Source of the DNA: Symbiodinium natans
Taxonomy: Eukaryota; Sar; Dinophyceae; Suessiales; Symbiodiniaceae
Reading direction: 5' to 3'
Length of the DNA stretch: 44,071 bases
Assembly: GCA_905221605.1 (NCBI GenBank)
Contig: CAJNDS010000649.1
Span: 55,001-99,071, forward strand
Below the pieces are notes generated by a model. That model saw nothing but the letters and a program-made list of their open reading frames with translations. It did not search any database and was not told where the DNA came from. The translations under genes were made by a program, and so were the position numbers. Shown here piece after piece: positions 26,670-35,263 of this stretch (positions are counted from its first letter, which is position 1; each line of letters opens with the position of its first letter).

Positions 26670-27055
26670 TTGACCCTAGCTTCATTTTTTGCAAAGGGGG
26701 GCAGGGGGGGGGGGGTGATTCTGTTTTGACTTTTGGGGGCATCTAGGGTCTAGGGTTTACGTGTTAGGGATGAGGAGAGGGGTGGGGAGGCTTCATGATT
26801 TCTTTTTGGGGTGCTGTCCTCGATGCTCACCACCTAAGGCGAAGCCCCAGACCCACCAAGTCATGACAATGGCTTTAGGGCTTAGAGGGCAACCCTGAAC
26901 ATGAAGCTCTAGAAATTACAATTTTCACAAAAGGCAGCGCTGAATGCCCTGTACCCCAAATCCCAACAACCCCAACCCGAAGCCCTCTGAAGCCTGAAAC
27001 TCCCAACCCTCTGAACCCAAAAAAGCCCTAAACCCTAAGCCCTAAACACTCAACC
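26670..27055. other. Spacer
   Basis: Poly-G 26706-26715, decayed repeats, no exon. Confidence 0.6.
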
Positions 27056-27057
27056 CC

Positions 27058-27178
27058 GCCCCCTAAACCCTAAACCCTAAACCCCGCACCCTAAACCCTA
27101 AACCCTAAACCCTAAACCCTAAACCCTAAAACCTCAACCCTAAACCCTAAACCCCAAACCCCAAACCCCAAACCCTTC
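27058..27178 (-). repeat. CCCTAAA/CCCCAAA array
   Basis: About 16 units with variants. Confidence 0.92.
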
Positions 27179-27218
27179 CACCCAAAATCCTCAAGCCGGG
27201 CTCCCTTTTCCAGCGCAG

Positions 27219-27254
27219 GCTGTGGTGCGGTTGGTGGTGGAGCCGCCTCCTTGG
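27219..27254 (+). CDS. Candidate exon
   Basis: AGCGCAG acceptor, donor GTTTAGGG at 27255: AVVRLVVEPPPW, phase 0-0, matching the 26584 phase. Confidence 0.52.
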
Positions 27255-27345
27255 GTTTAGGGTTTAGGGTTTAGGGTTTAGGGTTTAGGGTTTAGGGTTT
27301 AGGGTTTAGGGTTTAGGGTTTAGGGTTTAGGGTTTAGGGTTCAAG
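27253..27345 (+). repeat. TTTAGGG array
   Basis: Thirteen repeats. Confidence 0.95.
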
Positions 27346-27677
27346 CATACTTTGGTCACTTTGGTCTTTGGAGTCAGGGCTTAGGGCCTGCGGATGCACA
27401 GTCGGGTTTGGCTTTCGGCTGTAGGGCTTGCACATATCTTACGATTAGGTCTAGGAGGTTTAGGGTTTAGCGTTTAGGGTTTAGGGTGAAGGAACTTATG
27501 TTCAGTGATCATAGTATGGACTGCTTGTTTTTCGTCTCCTTACCGGAAGCGTTTCTCTTTTCACTCTCCGCAATAGCAACCCAGTCCAGAGTTGCTAGGG
27601 CTGGCAGAGGTTTCGGGTCGAGGGTGTCAGTTCAAGGGATTATGGCTGAGAGGTTTGGGGTTCGTTGGGTTTGGCAG

Positions 27678-27759
27678 CCTTCGCAACTCGATCATTGCAG
27701 GCAGAATTTCTGCCCAGTAGCCAGAAGTCCAAACCCTGCGTCCCCGCAGTTAACCTCTG
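27678..27759 (+). CDS. Candidate exon within a 118-codon open frame
   Basis: TTGGCAG acceptor, GTGACAC donor: PSQLDHCRQNFCPVARSPNP then ASPQLTS. The whole frame 27486-27842 is open (MKELMFSDHSMDCLFF start) but its end is repeat-derived. Confidence 0.35.
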
Positions 27760-27901
27760 GTGACACCCTAAACCCAGCTCCAAATCCGAAATCTCCATCC
27801 CTAAACCATTTCCTGGCCAGAAGTCATACGTGCTGTGGCTAGCTCTCGAGGGTTTAGCCTCTAGGGTGCCGTCCGGCATGACAAACAGTCAATTCCCCTT
27901 A

Positions 27902-27982
27902 AAAAGGGGTACCCTTTTTGTGGGGGTCCTATAGTGAGAACTGCGGCATCTTGGTGGCAGATTTGGGTACCCCTCTTTATGG
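27902..27982. mobile_element. TIR element, AAAAGGGGTACCC ends
   Basis: AAAAAGGGGTACCC at left, GGGTACCCCTCTTT at right. Confidence 0.5.
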
Positions 27983-28039
27983 CCACTCATATTAATATAA
28001 CAAATCGGGCCGACCTTGCTTGGGTTCGCTTCTGTTCAG

Positions 28040-28081
28040 CCAAAGCTGGTCGAATCTCGTGCTCGAGTTCACACACACAGG
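28040..28081 (+). CDS. Candidate exon
   Basis: CTGTTCAG acceptor, donor GTTTAGGG at 28082: PKLVESRARVHTHR, phase 0-0. Confidence 0.55.
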
Positions 28082-28152
28082 GTTTAGGGTTTAGGATTTA
28101 GGGTTTAGGGTTTAGGGTTTAGGGTTTAGGGTTTAGGGATTAAGGTTTAGGG
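28080..28152 (+). repeat. TTTAGGG array
   Basis: Nine repeats. Confidence 0.93.
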
Positions 28153-28324
28153 GAGGCCTGAAAATCCATCAAACATGTGCAATACCGAAGCACTGTAAAC
28201 CTATCTGTAACCTCGAGGCCCTAAACCCGGAAACCCCCGAAGCCTTTAACCCAAGGCTCTTCCCCAAAATTATTAACTAAACCCTAAGCCCTAAATCCCA
28301 AAACCTTAAACCCTAAATCCGAAA

Positions 28325-28440
28325 CTTTAAACCCTAAACCCTGAACCCTAAACCCTAAACCCTAAACCCTCAACCCTCAACCCTCAACCCTCAACCCTAA
28401 ACCCTAAACCCTAAACCCTAAACCCTAAACCCTAAACCTA
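28325..28440 (-). repeat. CCCTAAA array with CCCTCAA block
   Basis: Four to five CCCTCAA copies nested in canonical repeats. Confidence 0.93.
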
Positions 28441-28460
28441 CACCCCTGTCTTCGGCCCAG

Positions 28461-28513
28461 GACACCTCTCAAAGACCTTCCCGAGGCGATCGTGGAGGCA
28501 CCGTCCGAAGAGG
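28461..28513 (+). CDS. Candidate exon (acidic)
   Basis: CGGCCCAG acceptor, donor GTTTAGAG at 28514. One leading nt, then TPLKDLPEAIVEAPSEE. Confidence 0.6.
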
Positions 28514-28690
28514 GTTTAGAGGGTTTAGCGCTTAGGGTTTAGAGTTTAGGGTTTAGAGTTCAGGGGGCTAGGGTTTAGGGTTTAGGGCTCAGGGCTTAGG
28601 GCTTATCTCTGTGTTTGCGGGTACAACGTACAGATCTATACTTCAAGGCGTTTCAGTGATTCGGGTTTCGGTTCTGGATAGAGTGTTGAG

Positions 28691-28738
28691 GGCCGTGGGT
28701 CTTCATGGATCTGGGGTCTATGGCTTAACTACTACAAG
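28691..28738 (+). CDS. Candidate exon before a GA-AG TIR intron
   Basis: After TGTTGAG: GRGSSWIWGLWLNYYK, phase 0 end. Continues in phase at 28860. An offset frame (AVGLHGSGVYGLTT) is open but does not continue. Confidence 0.5.
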
Positions 28739-28857
28739 GAGGTGCCCCTTTCCTATACTAACTGTCATTAAGGGACCTATAACCTAGGTTAGGCTCCTTA
28801 TAACCCCATTTAGGGCTCTTATAACTCTACTTGTAACTAGGGGGGCCCCTCCTTGTA
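28733..28857 (+). mobile_element. GGGGCCCC-family TIR element in intron position
   Basis: TACAAGGAGGTGCCCC at left, GGGGCCCCTCCTTGTA at right. Spliced as AAG|GAGG...TTGTAAG|GGG it would be a 121-nt intron with a GA donor. A close copy lies at 29315-29439 inside an ordinary spacer. Confidence 0.6.
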
Positions 28858-28859
28858 AG

Positions 28860-28958
28860 GGGTATGGCACCCTAAACTGGAGCCTCGACCTCCGAAACCA
28901 ACCGATTCAGTCTGGTTTCAATCATAGTCTCGAAGTTGTTGTCCCTGTTCTGCAAAAC
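28860..28958 (+). CDS. Candidate exon after the GA-AG TIR intron
   Basis: GYGTLNWSLDLRNQPIQSGF then NHSLEVVVPVLQNL, open to the C-array. Donor unclear (GTTCTG at 28945 possible). Confidence 0.48.
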
Positions 28959-29098
28959 CTAAACCCTTAAACCCTTAAACCCTTAAACCCTTAAACCCTT
29001 AAACCCTTAAACCCTTAAACCCTTAAACCCTTCAACCCTTCAACCCTTCAACCCTTCAACCCTTCAACCCTTCAACCCTTCAACCCTAAACCCTGCAC
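28957..29098 (-). repeat. CCCTTAAA then CCCTTCAA array
   Basis: Eight-nt units: about nine CCCTTAAA followed by about eight CCCTTCAA. Clean switch by one base. A possible exon after it, 29158-29187 (PSVRQASGQT), is not called. Confidence 0.93.
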
Positions 29099-29236
29099 CC
29101 TTGTAATATGACCCTGAACTGACAATATGGCTTAAACTGCGCTACTGCACATGCTAAGCCCTCGGTCCGGCAGGCCTCAGGACAAACCACGTAGAACCCA
29201 AACTCGAACCCTTATGCTAACAGCCCTTAACTAATG

Positions 29237-29312
29237 GGTTTAGGGTTTAGGGTTTAGGGTTTAGGGTTTAGGGTTTAGGGTTTAGGGTTTAGGTTTCAGG
29301 GTTCAGGGTTTA
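29237..29312 (+). repeat. TTTAGGG array
   Basis: Ten repeats, then directly the next TIR element. Confidence 0.93.
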
Positions 29313-29314
29313 GG

Positions 29315-29439
29315 TACAAGGAGGGGCCCCCTACTTATAAGTAGAGTCATAAGAGCCCTAAATTGGGGTCATAAGGAGCCGAACTTAGGTTATAAGTCCC
29401 TTAGTTATAGTTAGTATAGTAAAGGGGCCCCTCCTTGTA
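29315..29439. mobile_element. GGGGCCCC-family TIR element, intact copy
   Basis: TACAAGGAGGGGCCCC and GGGGCCCCTCCTTGTA are perfect inverted repeats (16 nt); 125 nt in all. Confidence 0.75.
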
Positions 29440-29485
29440 TGTGGGTCCGTTCTCAAAATCTTGGTCCTTGTTTGGCGCAACCTAG

Positions 29486-29549
29486 ATTTTGTGGGCCGCC
29501 TTAGAGAAGAGCATCCCCAAAAAGGGCCATAATATAGAGAAGAGACCAG
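29486..29549 (+). CDS. Candidate exon
   Basis: CAACCTAG acceptor, donor GTGGTTTT at 29550: ILWAALEKSIPKKGHNIEKR then P; phase 1 end. The next exon completes the codon as V. Confidence 0.57.
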
Positions 29550-29646
29550 GTGGTTTTAGCCTTTTGGGGTTTAGGGCTTGGGATTTAGGATTCGGGTTCG
29601 GTTTTAAGGGCTTAGGGTTCAACCTGGACGCATGTTCGCTGCGTAG

Positions 29647-29739
29647 TTGCTCTCCTAAACATGTCGTATTTGGCGATGAGGCCTGTGATGAACGAGGCTC
29701 CTGCCATACACCATCCAGACATCTTCCGTTTGTATAATG
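29647..29739 (+). CDS. Candidate exon, strong composition
   Basis: GCGTAG acceptor, donor GTTTAGG at 29740. ALLNMSYLAMRPVMNEAPAI then HHPDIFRLYN. Phase agrees with 29549, across a 97-nt G-repeat intron. Unrecognised. Confidence 0.65.
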
Positions 29740-29749
29740 GTTTAGGTGT

Positions 29750-30020
29750 TAGGGTAAACCCTAAACCCTACATCCTAAATCCTAAACCCTAAACCTAAAC
29801 CCTAAACCTTGAGCCCTAACACCTGAACCCTAAACCCGAACCAAACTCGGCTTCCTTATGTAAGCCTAAACCCTTCGACTGACCAGGGGCCGGGTTAGGG
29901 TCTAGGATTCGATTCCTTTCCAAACGCACTGTCCAACAAAAGCCTGATTTTGGAACCCTAAACCCTTAACCCTAAACCCTAAACCCCAAGCCGTGTTACC
30001 GTATTACGGTTCAGGGCTTC
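29750..30020. repeat. Decayed CCCTAAA tract
   Basis: Variants at 29755-29850 and 29948-29985; no exon. Confidence 0.7.
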
Positions 30021-30033
30021 GAGGTTCGATAAA

Positions 30034-30249
30034 ATGTTCCCTCAGGCCATCGGCGAGATCTTGGAAAGAGCAGACCCGCAGGCCTGCATGCAATGCAGGA
30101 ACCTAACACCAATGCTATCCCACTTGGGATCCCTACATGCCTATGTAACTTACTGGCTCAACACCCACATTTTCAACTGTTGGGCTTCTAATAAGGTAGT
30201 TTGTTCTGAAAGATTCAATTTTTATTTCCTTGGATTTGGGGCCAGTAAG
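30034..30249 (+). CDS. Candidate exon or gene start
   Basis: ATG at 30034 or acceptor CTCAG at 30045: MFPQAIGEILERADPQACMQ then CRNLTPMLSHLGSLHAYVTY and WLNTHIFNCWASNK. Donor AAG|GTAAAG at 30250. A competing frame from 30046 (GHRRDLGKSRPAGLHAM...) fits the phase from 29739 but stops at 30190. Confidence 0.5.
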
Positions 30250-30352
30250 GTAAAGTCAGCCCCCTTGCGAAACTAACACATTTTGATACAAGCTGGGACC
30301 TGTTCAGGCTTCTAACCTAAGTCCCGGAACCCTAAACCTTAAGAGTTCGGGT

Positions 30353-30460
30353 TTAGGGTTTAGGGTTTAGGGTTTAGGGTTTAGGGTTTAGGGTTTAGGG
30401 TTTAGGGTTTAGGGTTTAGGGTTTAGGGTTTAGGGTTTAGGGTTTAGGGTTTAGGGTTAC
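30353..30460 (+). repeat. TTTAGGG array
   Basis: Fifteen clean repeats; 30461-30740 beyond it has no clear coding. Confidence 0.95.
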
Positions 30461-30771
30461 CACTTGTAAACAAAATGTGCAACCGATGAAATTCGACGTA
30501 TATCTACGGGACACCTCCCCGACGTAGCAAGCCCCGCAATCATAACTCATGACGACCGCACAAAGTCCCAGCCTCACACAACCTCACCATGTTCTGAGCC
30601 ATCTAAGCTGGCACATGAGCGCTCACATGAGAACCTGCGAAAGTGCCCATGATTCAGGCCCACCTAAACCCTAAACCCAAAGCCCATTCTCACCATGGTG
30701 CTTACGAACTTGGGTTATCGGTTTAGGGTCCCCCCCCCCCCCTGATGAGTTTAGGTACGAGGCCCTGCTAG

Positions 30772-30814
30772 CCCAGAACCCTTAGCCACTTGCCTGCGGA
30801 CCACAAGTCCCGCG
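30772..30814 (+). CDS. Candidate exon
   Basis: TGCTAG acceptor, GTTGAGGG donor: PRTLSHLPADHKSR, phase 1 end. Confidence 0.48.
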
Positions 30815-30848
30815 GTTGAGGGTTTAGGGTTAGGTTTAGGGTTTAGGG

Positions 30849-30930
30849 TTGGGGGGGGGGTGGGTGGGGGGGGGGGGTGGGGGGGGGGGGGGGGGAGGCG
30901 GGGGGGGGGGGGGGCGGGGGGGGGGGGGGG
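30849..30930 (+). repeat. Poly-G tract
   Basis: G runs of 7-17 broken by single T, A or C, in the middle of an intron. Confidence 0.9.
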
Positions 30931-31081
30931 CCCCTTATTTTGACACCACTTGAAGCCCTTTTTGGGGGTTCTAGAGCTTCATTAGGGTCTAGGGTTTAGG
31001 GCGTATATTTAGGGTTTAGGATTTAGGGTTGAGGGTTTAGGGTTTAGGGTTTAGGGTTTAGGGATTCGGCCATCGATGCAG

Positions 31082-31158
31082 AGGTGCCCGATGCCGGCGA
31101 CAAGGCCCTGGATGAGCCTTGGCGGCATGGAGCTGTTGAGTCTGAGACATTCCATAGG
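31082..31158 (+). CDS. Candidate exon (acidic)
   Basis: CGATGCAG acceptor; completes the 30814 codon as E, then VPDAGDKALDEPWRHGAVES then ETFHR. Donor GTTTAGGG at 31159, phase 0 end. Confidence 0.65.
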
Positions 31159-31271
31159 GTTTAGGGTTTGGGTCAGGGTGTAGGGTTTCGCGTTTGGGGT
31201 TTAGGGTTTGGGGTTTGGGGTTTAGGGTTTAGGGTTTAGGGTTGAGGGAGCTGGTATAGTCGGATGTGCAG

Positions 31272-31310
31272 TGGTCAGTTTATCACTCCTCCCAAGTGCC
31301 CATCCCAGAG
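31272..31310 (+). CDS. Candidate exon, end uncertain
   Basis: GTGCAG acceptor, phase 0 as required by 31158. WSVYHSSQVPIPEAFGGQGT... open to about 31345; possible donors GTGCCC (31296) and GC at 31311. Confidence 0.48.
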
Positions 31311-31478
31311 GCTTTTGGGGGGCAGGGAACTCTTTTCAAGCCCTGGATTCCCAAACCCTATACCCTATAACCTATGACCCTAAACCCTAAACCCTAAACC
31401 CTACACCCTACACCCTACACCCTACACCCTACACCCCAACTCCTAAACCCCAAACCCAAAACCCAAAACCCTAGCCAG

Positions 31479-31580
31479 CAAGCAGAGCTGCAGGTCCTCA
31501 GACAGATTCTTGCATCCTACCGTCCGGAACCGGTGCACAGCGTGTCCCAAGTCGTGGCCAGGGCCTTGGGCGTCCATTGG
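31479..31580 (+). CDS. Candidate exon, strong
   Basis: CTAGCCAG acceptor directly after a C-array, donor GTTTTGGG at 31581. 34 codons phase 0-0: QAELQVLRQILASYRPEPVH then SVSQVVARALGVHW. Amphipathic helical look; unrecognised. Confidence 0.7.
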
Positions 31581-31756
31581 GTTTTGGGGGTTTAGGGGTT
31601 TAGGGTTTCGGGTTTAGGGTTTAGGGCTAGGGTAGCCCTAAACCCTAAACCTAGAGGTTTGGGGTTTGGGGTTTGCCTATGCGCTATGAAGTTTTCAGGA
31701 GCTCGGGGTTGTTTTACGTGTTGGGGGCCTTTGGGGTTCTAGGGTTTAGAGCCTAG

Positions 31757-31801
31757 TCTGAACCCACGGCCTGTACCTACTGTTCCACGGGGCAAGAAGG
31801 G
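31757..31801 (+). CDS. Candidate exon with CxxC
   Basis: AGCCTAG acceptor, GTTAGT donor at 31802: SEPTACTYCSTGQEG, phase 0-0. Confidence 0.47.
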
Positions 31802-31930
31802 GTTAGTCTTCGGGGTGGGTGCCATTTACGATTGGAGGGCGATTTCCCAAGGGTCGGGCGGTTTGGGAGCCTAACTTAGAGGTTTAACGCTTTTGGGCCT
31901 AGGGTTTAGGGTTCGCGGTTTTGATGTGCA

Positions 31931-32106
31931 GGCGTTTTTTTTCGGGGGGTTGCGGATTCGATGGCTTGAAGACTTGCTTTATTTTGAGAAACCACATTTC
32001 CTGCTGCATAGAAAGATGCGATCATCTGCACCCTCAACTTCTAGCCGTAAACCCTGATCAGACCAACACGCTTCTCCGACTCACAGACTTAAGAGCTGAC
32101 CCCAGG
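31931..32106 (+). CDS. Candidate exon, frame ambiguous
   Basis: TGTGCAG acceptor, donor GTGTTTAGGG at 32107. Frame 1 is open throughout (Cys-rich start, then HPQLLAVNPDQTNTLLRLTD). Phase 0 from the chain gives FFFGGLRIRWLEDLLYFEKP but stops at 32053. Confidence 0.37.
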
Positions 32107-32157
32107 TGTTTAGGGCCTTTTAGGGTTTGGAGCGCTTCAAGCGTGTGAAGGGGTTAC

Positions 32158-32196
32158 CCTAAACCCTAAACCCTAAACCCTAAACCCTAAACCCAC
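32158..32196 (-). repeat. CCCTAAA array
   Basis: Five repeats, 37 nt before an acceptor. Confidence 0.9.
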
Positions 32197-32232
32197 GAGT
32201 TTGCCTAAGTCGGGGCCTCCTTCCCGACCCAG

Positions 32233-32305
32233 GACGACAGCTTGCAGAAGGAGGCTGCGGCGTCGTCGATCACTGCGGCACCAACTGGAGAGGCCCAGAG
32301 TGTGG
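32233..32305 (+). CDS. Candidate exon (Ala/Ser/Glu-rich)
   Basis: CGACCCAG acceptor, donor GTTTAGGG at 32306: DDSLQKEAAASSITAAPTGE then AQSV. Phase 0 to 1. Confidence 0.65.
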
Positions 32306-32442
32306 GTTTAGGGTTTAGAGTTTAGGGTTTAGGGTTTAGGGTTTAGGGTTGTCAGTCTTGTCAGTCACTGGGTTTTGGATGTTGGGGATCAGGGTTCAGA
32401 ACTTATGTGGGGAACGTAGCATTTGGAGGACAGGGCTTGCAG

Positions 32443-32474
32443 TCTCAAGATTAGGACGGAACGGAGGCTTCAGG
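32443..32474 (+). CDS. Candidate micro-exon
   Basis: CTTGCAG acceptor; completes the 32305 codon, then SRLGRNGGFR; donor at 32475 inside a repeat-like GTTTAGGG. Confidence 0.42.
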
Positions 32475-32573
32475 GTTTAGGGTCAGGGTTTAGGGTTTAG
32501 GGTTTAGGGTTTAGGGTTTAGGGTTTAGGGTTTTTTGAAGGTTTGTCCTCTGCCGTGTGTTATTTTGAGTCAG

Positions 32574-32609
32574 AGCTTGCGTGTTGGGGTTGTCTCGCAC
32601 GGCCTTGGG
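32574..32609 (+). CDS. Weak exon candidate
   Basis: GAGTCAG acceptor, GTCGCA donor: SLRVGVVSHGLG, phase 0-0 as the chain requires. Confidence 0.33.
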
Positions 32610-32639
32610 GTCGCACTTTGCTTAAGACCCTAAACTTAA

Positions 32640-33115
32640 CCCTAAGCCCCTCAAAGGCCTAAGGCCCTATACCCTCAACCCGAAGAACCTTAAAGCCCGA
32701 AATCCTAAATCCCTAAACCCTGCAACCCCAAGCCCTAAACCCTAGAACCTTAAAAGCCCCAAATCCCTAAATCCCTAAATCCCAGAACCCGGCAACCCCA
32801 AGCCCTAAAGCCCTAAACCCTAAATCCCCAAATCCCTAAATCCCTAACCCTGCAACCCCAAGCCCTAAACCCCGGAACCTGAAATTCGCAAACCTTAAAT
32901 CCCTAACCCCAGGACCCGGCAACCCCAAGCCCTAAACCCTAAACCCTATACCCGGAGCCCTAAGCCCGAAACCCGAAACCCCAAACCCTAACCCCGAAAC
33001 CCGAAACCCGAAACCCTAAACCCTAAACCCTAAACCCTAAGCCCTAAACCCTAAACCCTAAACCCTAAACCCTAAACCCTAAACCCTAAACCCTAACCCT
33101 ACTAAACCCTAAACC
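32640..33115 (-). repeat. C-strand higher-order repeat
   Basis: A 55-70 nt unit combining CTGCAACCCCAAGCCCTAAA (or CGGCAACCCCAAGCCCTAAA), GAACCTTAAA and CCCTAAAT variants recurs four times (about 32690-32950), then canonical CCCTAAA to 33115. Confidence 0.85.
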
Positions 33116-33144
33116 CCATCCTATGGCCCTTCCCCGGCTGGGAG

Positions 33145-33193
33145 GTGGACAAGGCCATCATCCCGGAAGAAAGCAGCTGGGAGCTCGGGCGGG
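33145..33193 (+). CDS. Candidate exon
   Basis: GCTGGGAG acceptor, donor GTTTAGGG at 33194: VDKAIIPEESSWELGR plus one nt. Phase fits the chain. Confidence 0.6.
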
Positions 33194-33330
33194 GTTTAGG
33201 GCTTAGGGTTTAGGGCTTAGTGCTTAGGGTTTAGGGTTTAGGGCTTAGTGCTTAGGGTTTAGGGTTTAGGGTTTAGGGCTTAGTGCTTAGGGTCTAGGGT
33301 TTAGGGTTTAGGGCGTAGAGTTTAGGGTTC
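33194..33330 (+). repeat. G-array with TTTAGGGCTTAG variants
   Basis: Interleaved TTTAGGG, CTTAGGG and CTTAGTG units in a repeating order. Confidence 0.88.
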
Positions 33331-33339
33331 AGGTCCCAG

Positions 33340-33374
33340 GGAGGTCTTGGCATGGTTGGCAATTGCATTTGAGG
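33340..33374 (+). CDS. Weak micro-exon candidate
   Basis: GTCCCAG acceptor, GTTTAC donor: completes a codon then RSWHGWQLHLR. Phase 1 to 0. Confidence 0.36.
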
Positions 33375-33572
33375 GTTTACAGGGGTTTGGGGGGTCTAAG
33401 GGTTTAGGGCCTAGAGGATTGAGGATCTCGAGGGTTTTTATAGTGTTTAGAGTGGGGGGGGGGGGGGGGGGGGGGGCTAGAGGATTTAGGGTTTAACTTT
33501 TTCAACAACACCACGTGGCCCTCACCAAAGCGGCTTTTCGATGTTCATTTTCGAGTTTCGGAACCCCCCCAG

Positions 33573-33597
33573 GATGCACAGCAGCAACGTTTTTGGG
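33573..33597 (+). CDS. Weak micro-exon candidate
   Basis: CCCCCAG acceptor, GTTTGG donor: DAQQQRFW. Phase 0 to 1. Confidence 0.36.
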
Positions 33598-33731
33598 GTT
33601 TGGTCTGCAGGGTTTAAGGTTTAAACCCTAAACCCTAAACCCTAAACCCTAAACCCTAAAGTTTTCTCAAAAAGGATCCTGTCAAGGAACATTTTTCACG
33701 AGGATTTCAGGGCACCTCTTGGGTTTCTGAG

Positions 33732-33779
33732 CGCCCGTGCTTGGGAGCTTCACCTCGGAGGTCTTCGAGGCAGAGCTAG
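33732..33779 (+). CDS. Candidate exon (acidic end)
   Basis: TTCTGAG acceptor, GTTCAG donor: completes a codon, then PVLGSFTSEVFEAEL. Phase 1 to 1. Confidence 0.5.
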   Translation, partial: RPCLGASPRRSSRQS

Positions 33780-33917
33780 GTTCAGGCTTGGGGCTTAGGG
33801 CTTAGGGTTTAGGGTTGAAGATTTAGGGCTTAGGGTTTAGGGTTTAGGGTTTAGGGATTTAGGGTTTAGGGTTCAGGATTGGGGCGTAGGGCTGCGTTCC
33901 TTAACACGCTTTTTCAG

Positions 33918-33948
33918 CCCGAATCTCCTGGCTCTGGAAGCACGATTT
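33918..33948 (+). CDS. Candidate micro-exon
   Basis: TTTTTCAG acceptor, GTTAGT donor at 33949: RISWLWKHD. Phase 1 to 2. Confidence 0.42.
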
Positions 33949-34020
33949 GTTAGTCCCCCGAATGCGAAAGCCCTAAAACCTAAACCCTAAACCGCACCAA
34001 AAGACCGTTCCTCTCTACAG

Positions 34021-34102
34021 ACGGGGCTACACACGACTCTTCTGCAATTGCAAGAACTTACGAAGTCTGAGTTGCAAAGAAGCTGAAGAAGGATTGACAA
34101 GG
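34021..34102 (+). CDS. Candidate exon, Cys-rich
   Basis: CTCTACAG acceptor, donor GTTTAGGG at 34103. Phase 2 start fits 33948: RGYTRLFCNCKNLRSLSCKE then AEEGLTR. An alternative phase 0 frame (TGLHTTLLQLQELTKSELQ) stops before the donor. Confidence 0.5.
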
Positions 34103-34250
34103 GTTTAGGGTTTGGGTTGAATCCTACATCCTAGACTGTAAACCCTAAACCCACATCTAAGTTGGGATGGGGTGGGGTGTGATGGAGTTGAGATCTTCCT
34201 ATTTATGGCTGAATCTTGGCAGGCTCTTTTTAGGCCATGCTGTGTGTTTT

Positions 34251-34251
<1 letters not shown>

Positions 34252-34302
<51 letters not shown>
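34252..34302 (+). repeat. Poly-T then poly-G
   Basis: About 29 T followed by about 20 G. A 19-nt micro-exon before it (34223-34241, ALFRPC) is possible. Confidence 0.9.
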
Positions 34303-34303
<1 letters not shown>

Positions 34304-34444
34304 GGAGGTTGGCTTTTAGGGATCAGGGATGTGGGGTTTAGGGTTTATGAAGGGTTTAGTGTTTAGGGTTTAGGGTGTAGGGTTTGGGGTTTAGGGTTAG
34401 GATAAGGGTTTAAGGTTTTCGGAACAGGACCCTAAACTTCAAAG

Positions 34445-34587
34445 GTCCTGAGGATGTGCTGAAGATCATCGAGGACGTGGCGCAGAAGCTGGCCACGAAG
34501 AGGCAGCTGGAGAAAGCGCGACCAGGCGGGTCTCTCTCCATGTCGTGCTACGTGATGCTCAAGCCCTGGAACTTCGAAACCTTTTAA
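34445..34587 (+). CDS. Candidate exon, helical
   Basis: CTTCAAAG acceptor; PEDVLKIIEDVAQKLATKRQ then LEKARPGGSLSMSCY. Frame reaches TAA at 34585; donors GTCTCT (34530) or GTGATG (34552) possible. Charged, likely alpha-helical. Confidence 0.58.
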
Positions 34588-34800
34588 ACCCTAAACCCTA
34601 AATAAACCCTAAACCCTAAAGGCCTTAAACCCAAACCCCTGAACGCCCTAAGCCCCTTGAACCCTGAACCTAAACTTTAACACCCTAAACCCTAAAACCC
34701 TACAAAACCCTAAAAACCTACAAAACCCTCAACCCTACAAAACCCTCAACCCTACAAAACCCTAAACCCTACAAAACCCCAAGCCCCTGGGGGGGGGGGG
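34588..34800 (-). repeat. CCCTAAA and CCCTACAAAA tract
   Basis: Unit AACCCTACAA repeated at 34725-34775; then a 16-G run. Confidence 0.85.
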
Positions 34801-34974
34801 GGGGGCAGCCTGTAAGCTTCCCCACTCCAGGTTAAGGCTTGAGAATTCGGATTGAGTTTCGGGCTTTGGGTTTAGGGTTCAGGGTTTAGGGTTTAGGGTT
34901 TAGGGTTTGGGGTTTAGGGTTTGGGGTTTGGGGTTTGGGGTTTAGGGTTTAGGGTTTAGGGCTTTAGAACTTAG

Positions 34975-35067
34975 CAGTATGTGCCTCCTCGGAAAGACTT
35001 CGTGGGAACGGCTTCCAAGGCAGGGGGAGGCGAATCGACTCTAGGGTCGCCATACCCAAAGCCCAGG
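34975..35067 (+). CDS. Candidate exon
   Basis: ACTTAG acceptor; QYVPPRKDFVGTASKAGGGE then STLGSPYPKPR; donor GTTCCC at 35068 (or earlier at 35046). Confidence 0.52.
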
Positions 35068-35153
35068 GTTCCCGCGCCCTAAACCCTTAACCCTAAACCC
35101 TAGCCCTAAACCCTAGCCCTAAACCCTAAACCCCGACCCTGCTCCTTCTTCAG

Positions 35154-35255
35154 CAGCTGGAGAACCTTGATCCCTCCAAAGCCAGGCTCAGGAAATGCCA
35201 GCCGGTCAGAGGAGCAATGCCAGCAGCCTCCGGGGTTCGAGGGCATCGATTCAGG
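35154..35255 (+). CDS. Candidate exon (basic)
   Basis: TTCTTCAG acceptor, donor GTCGGTTAGGG at 35256. 34 codons phase 0-0: QLENLDPSKARLRKCQPVRG then AMPAASGVRGHRFR. Confidence 0.65.
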
Positions 35256-35263
35256 GTCGGTTA

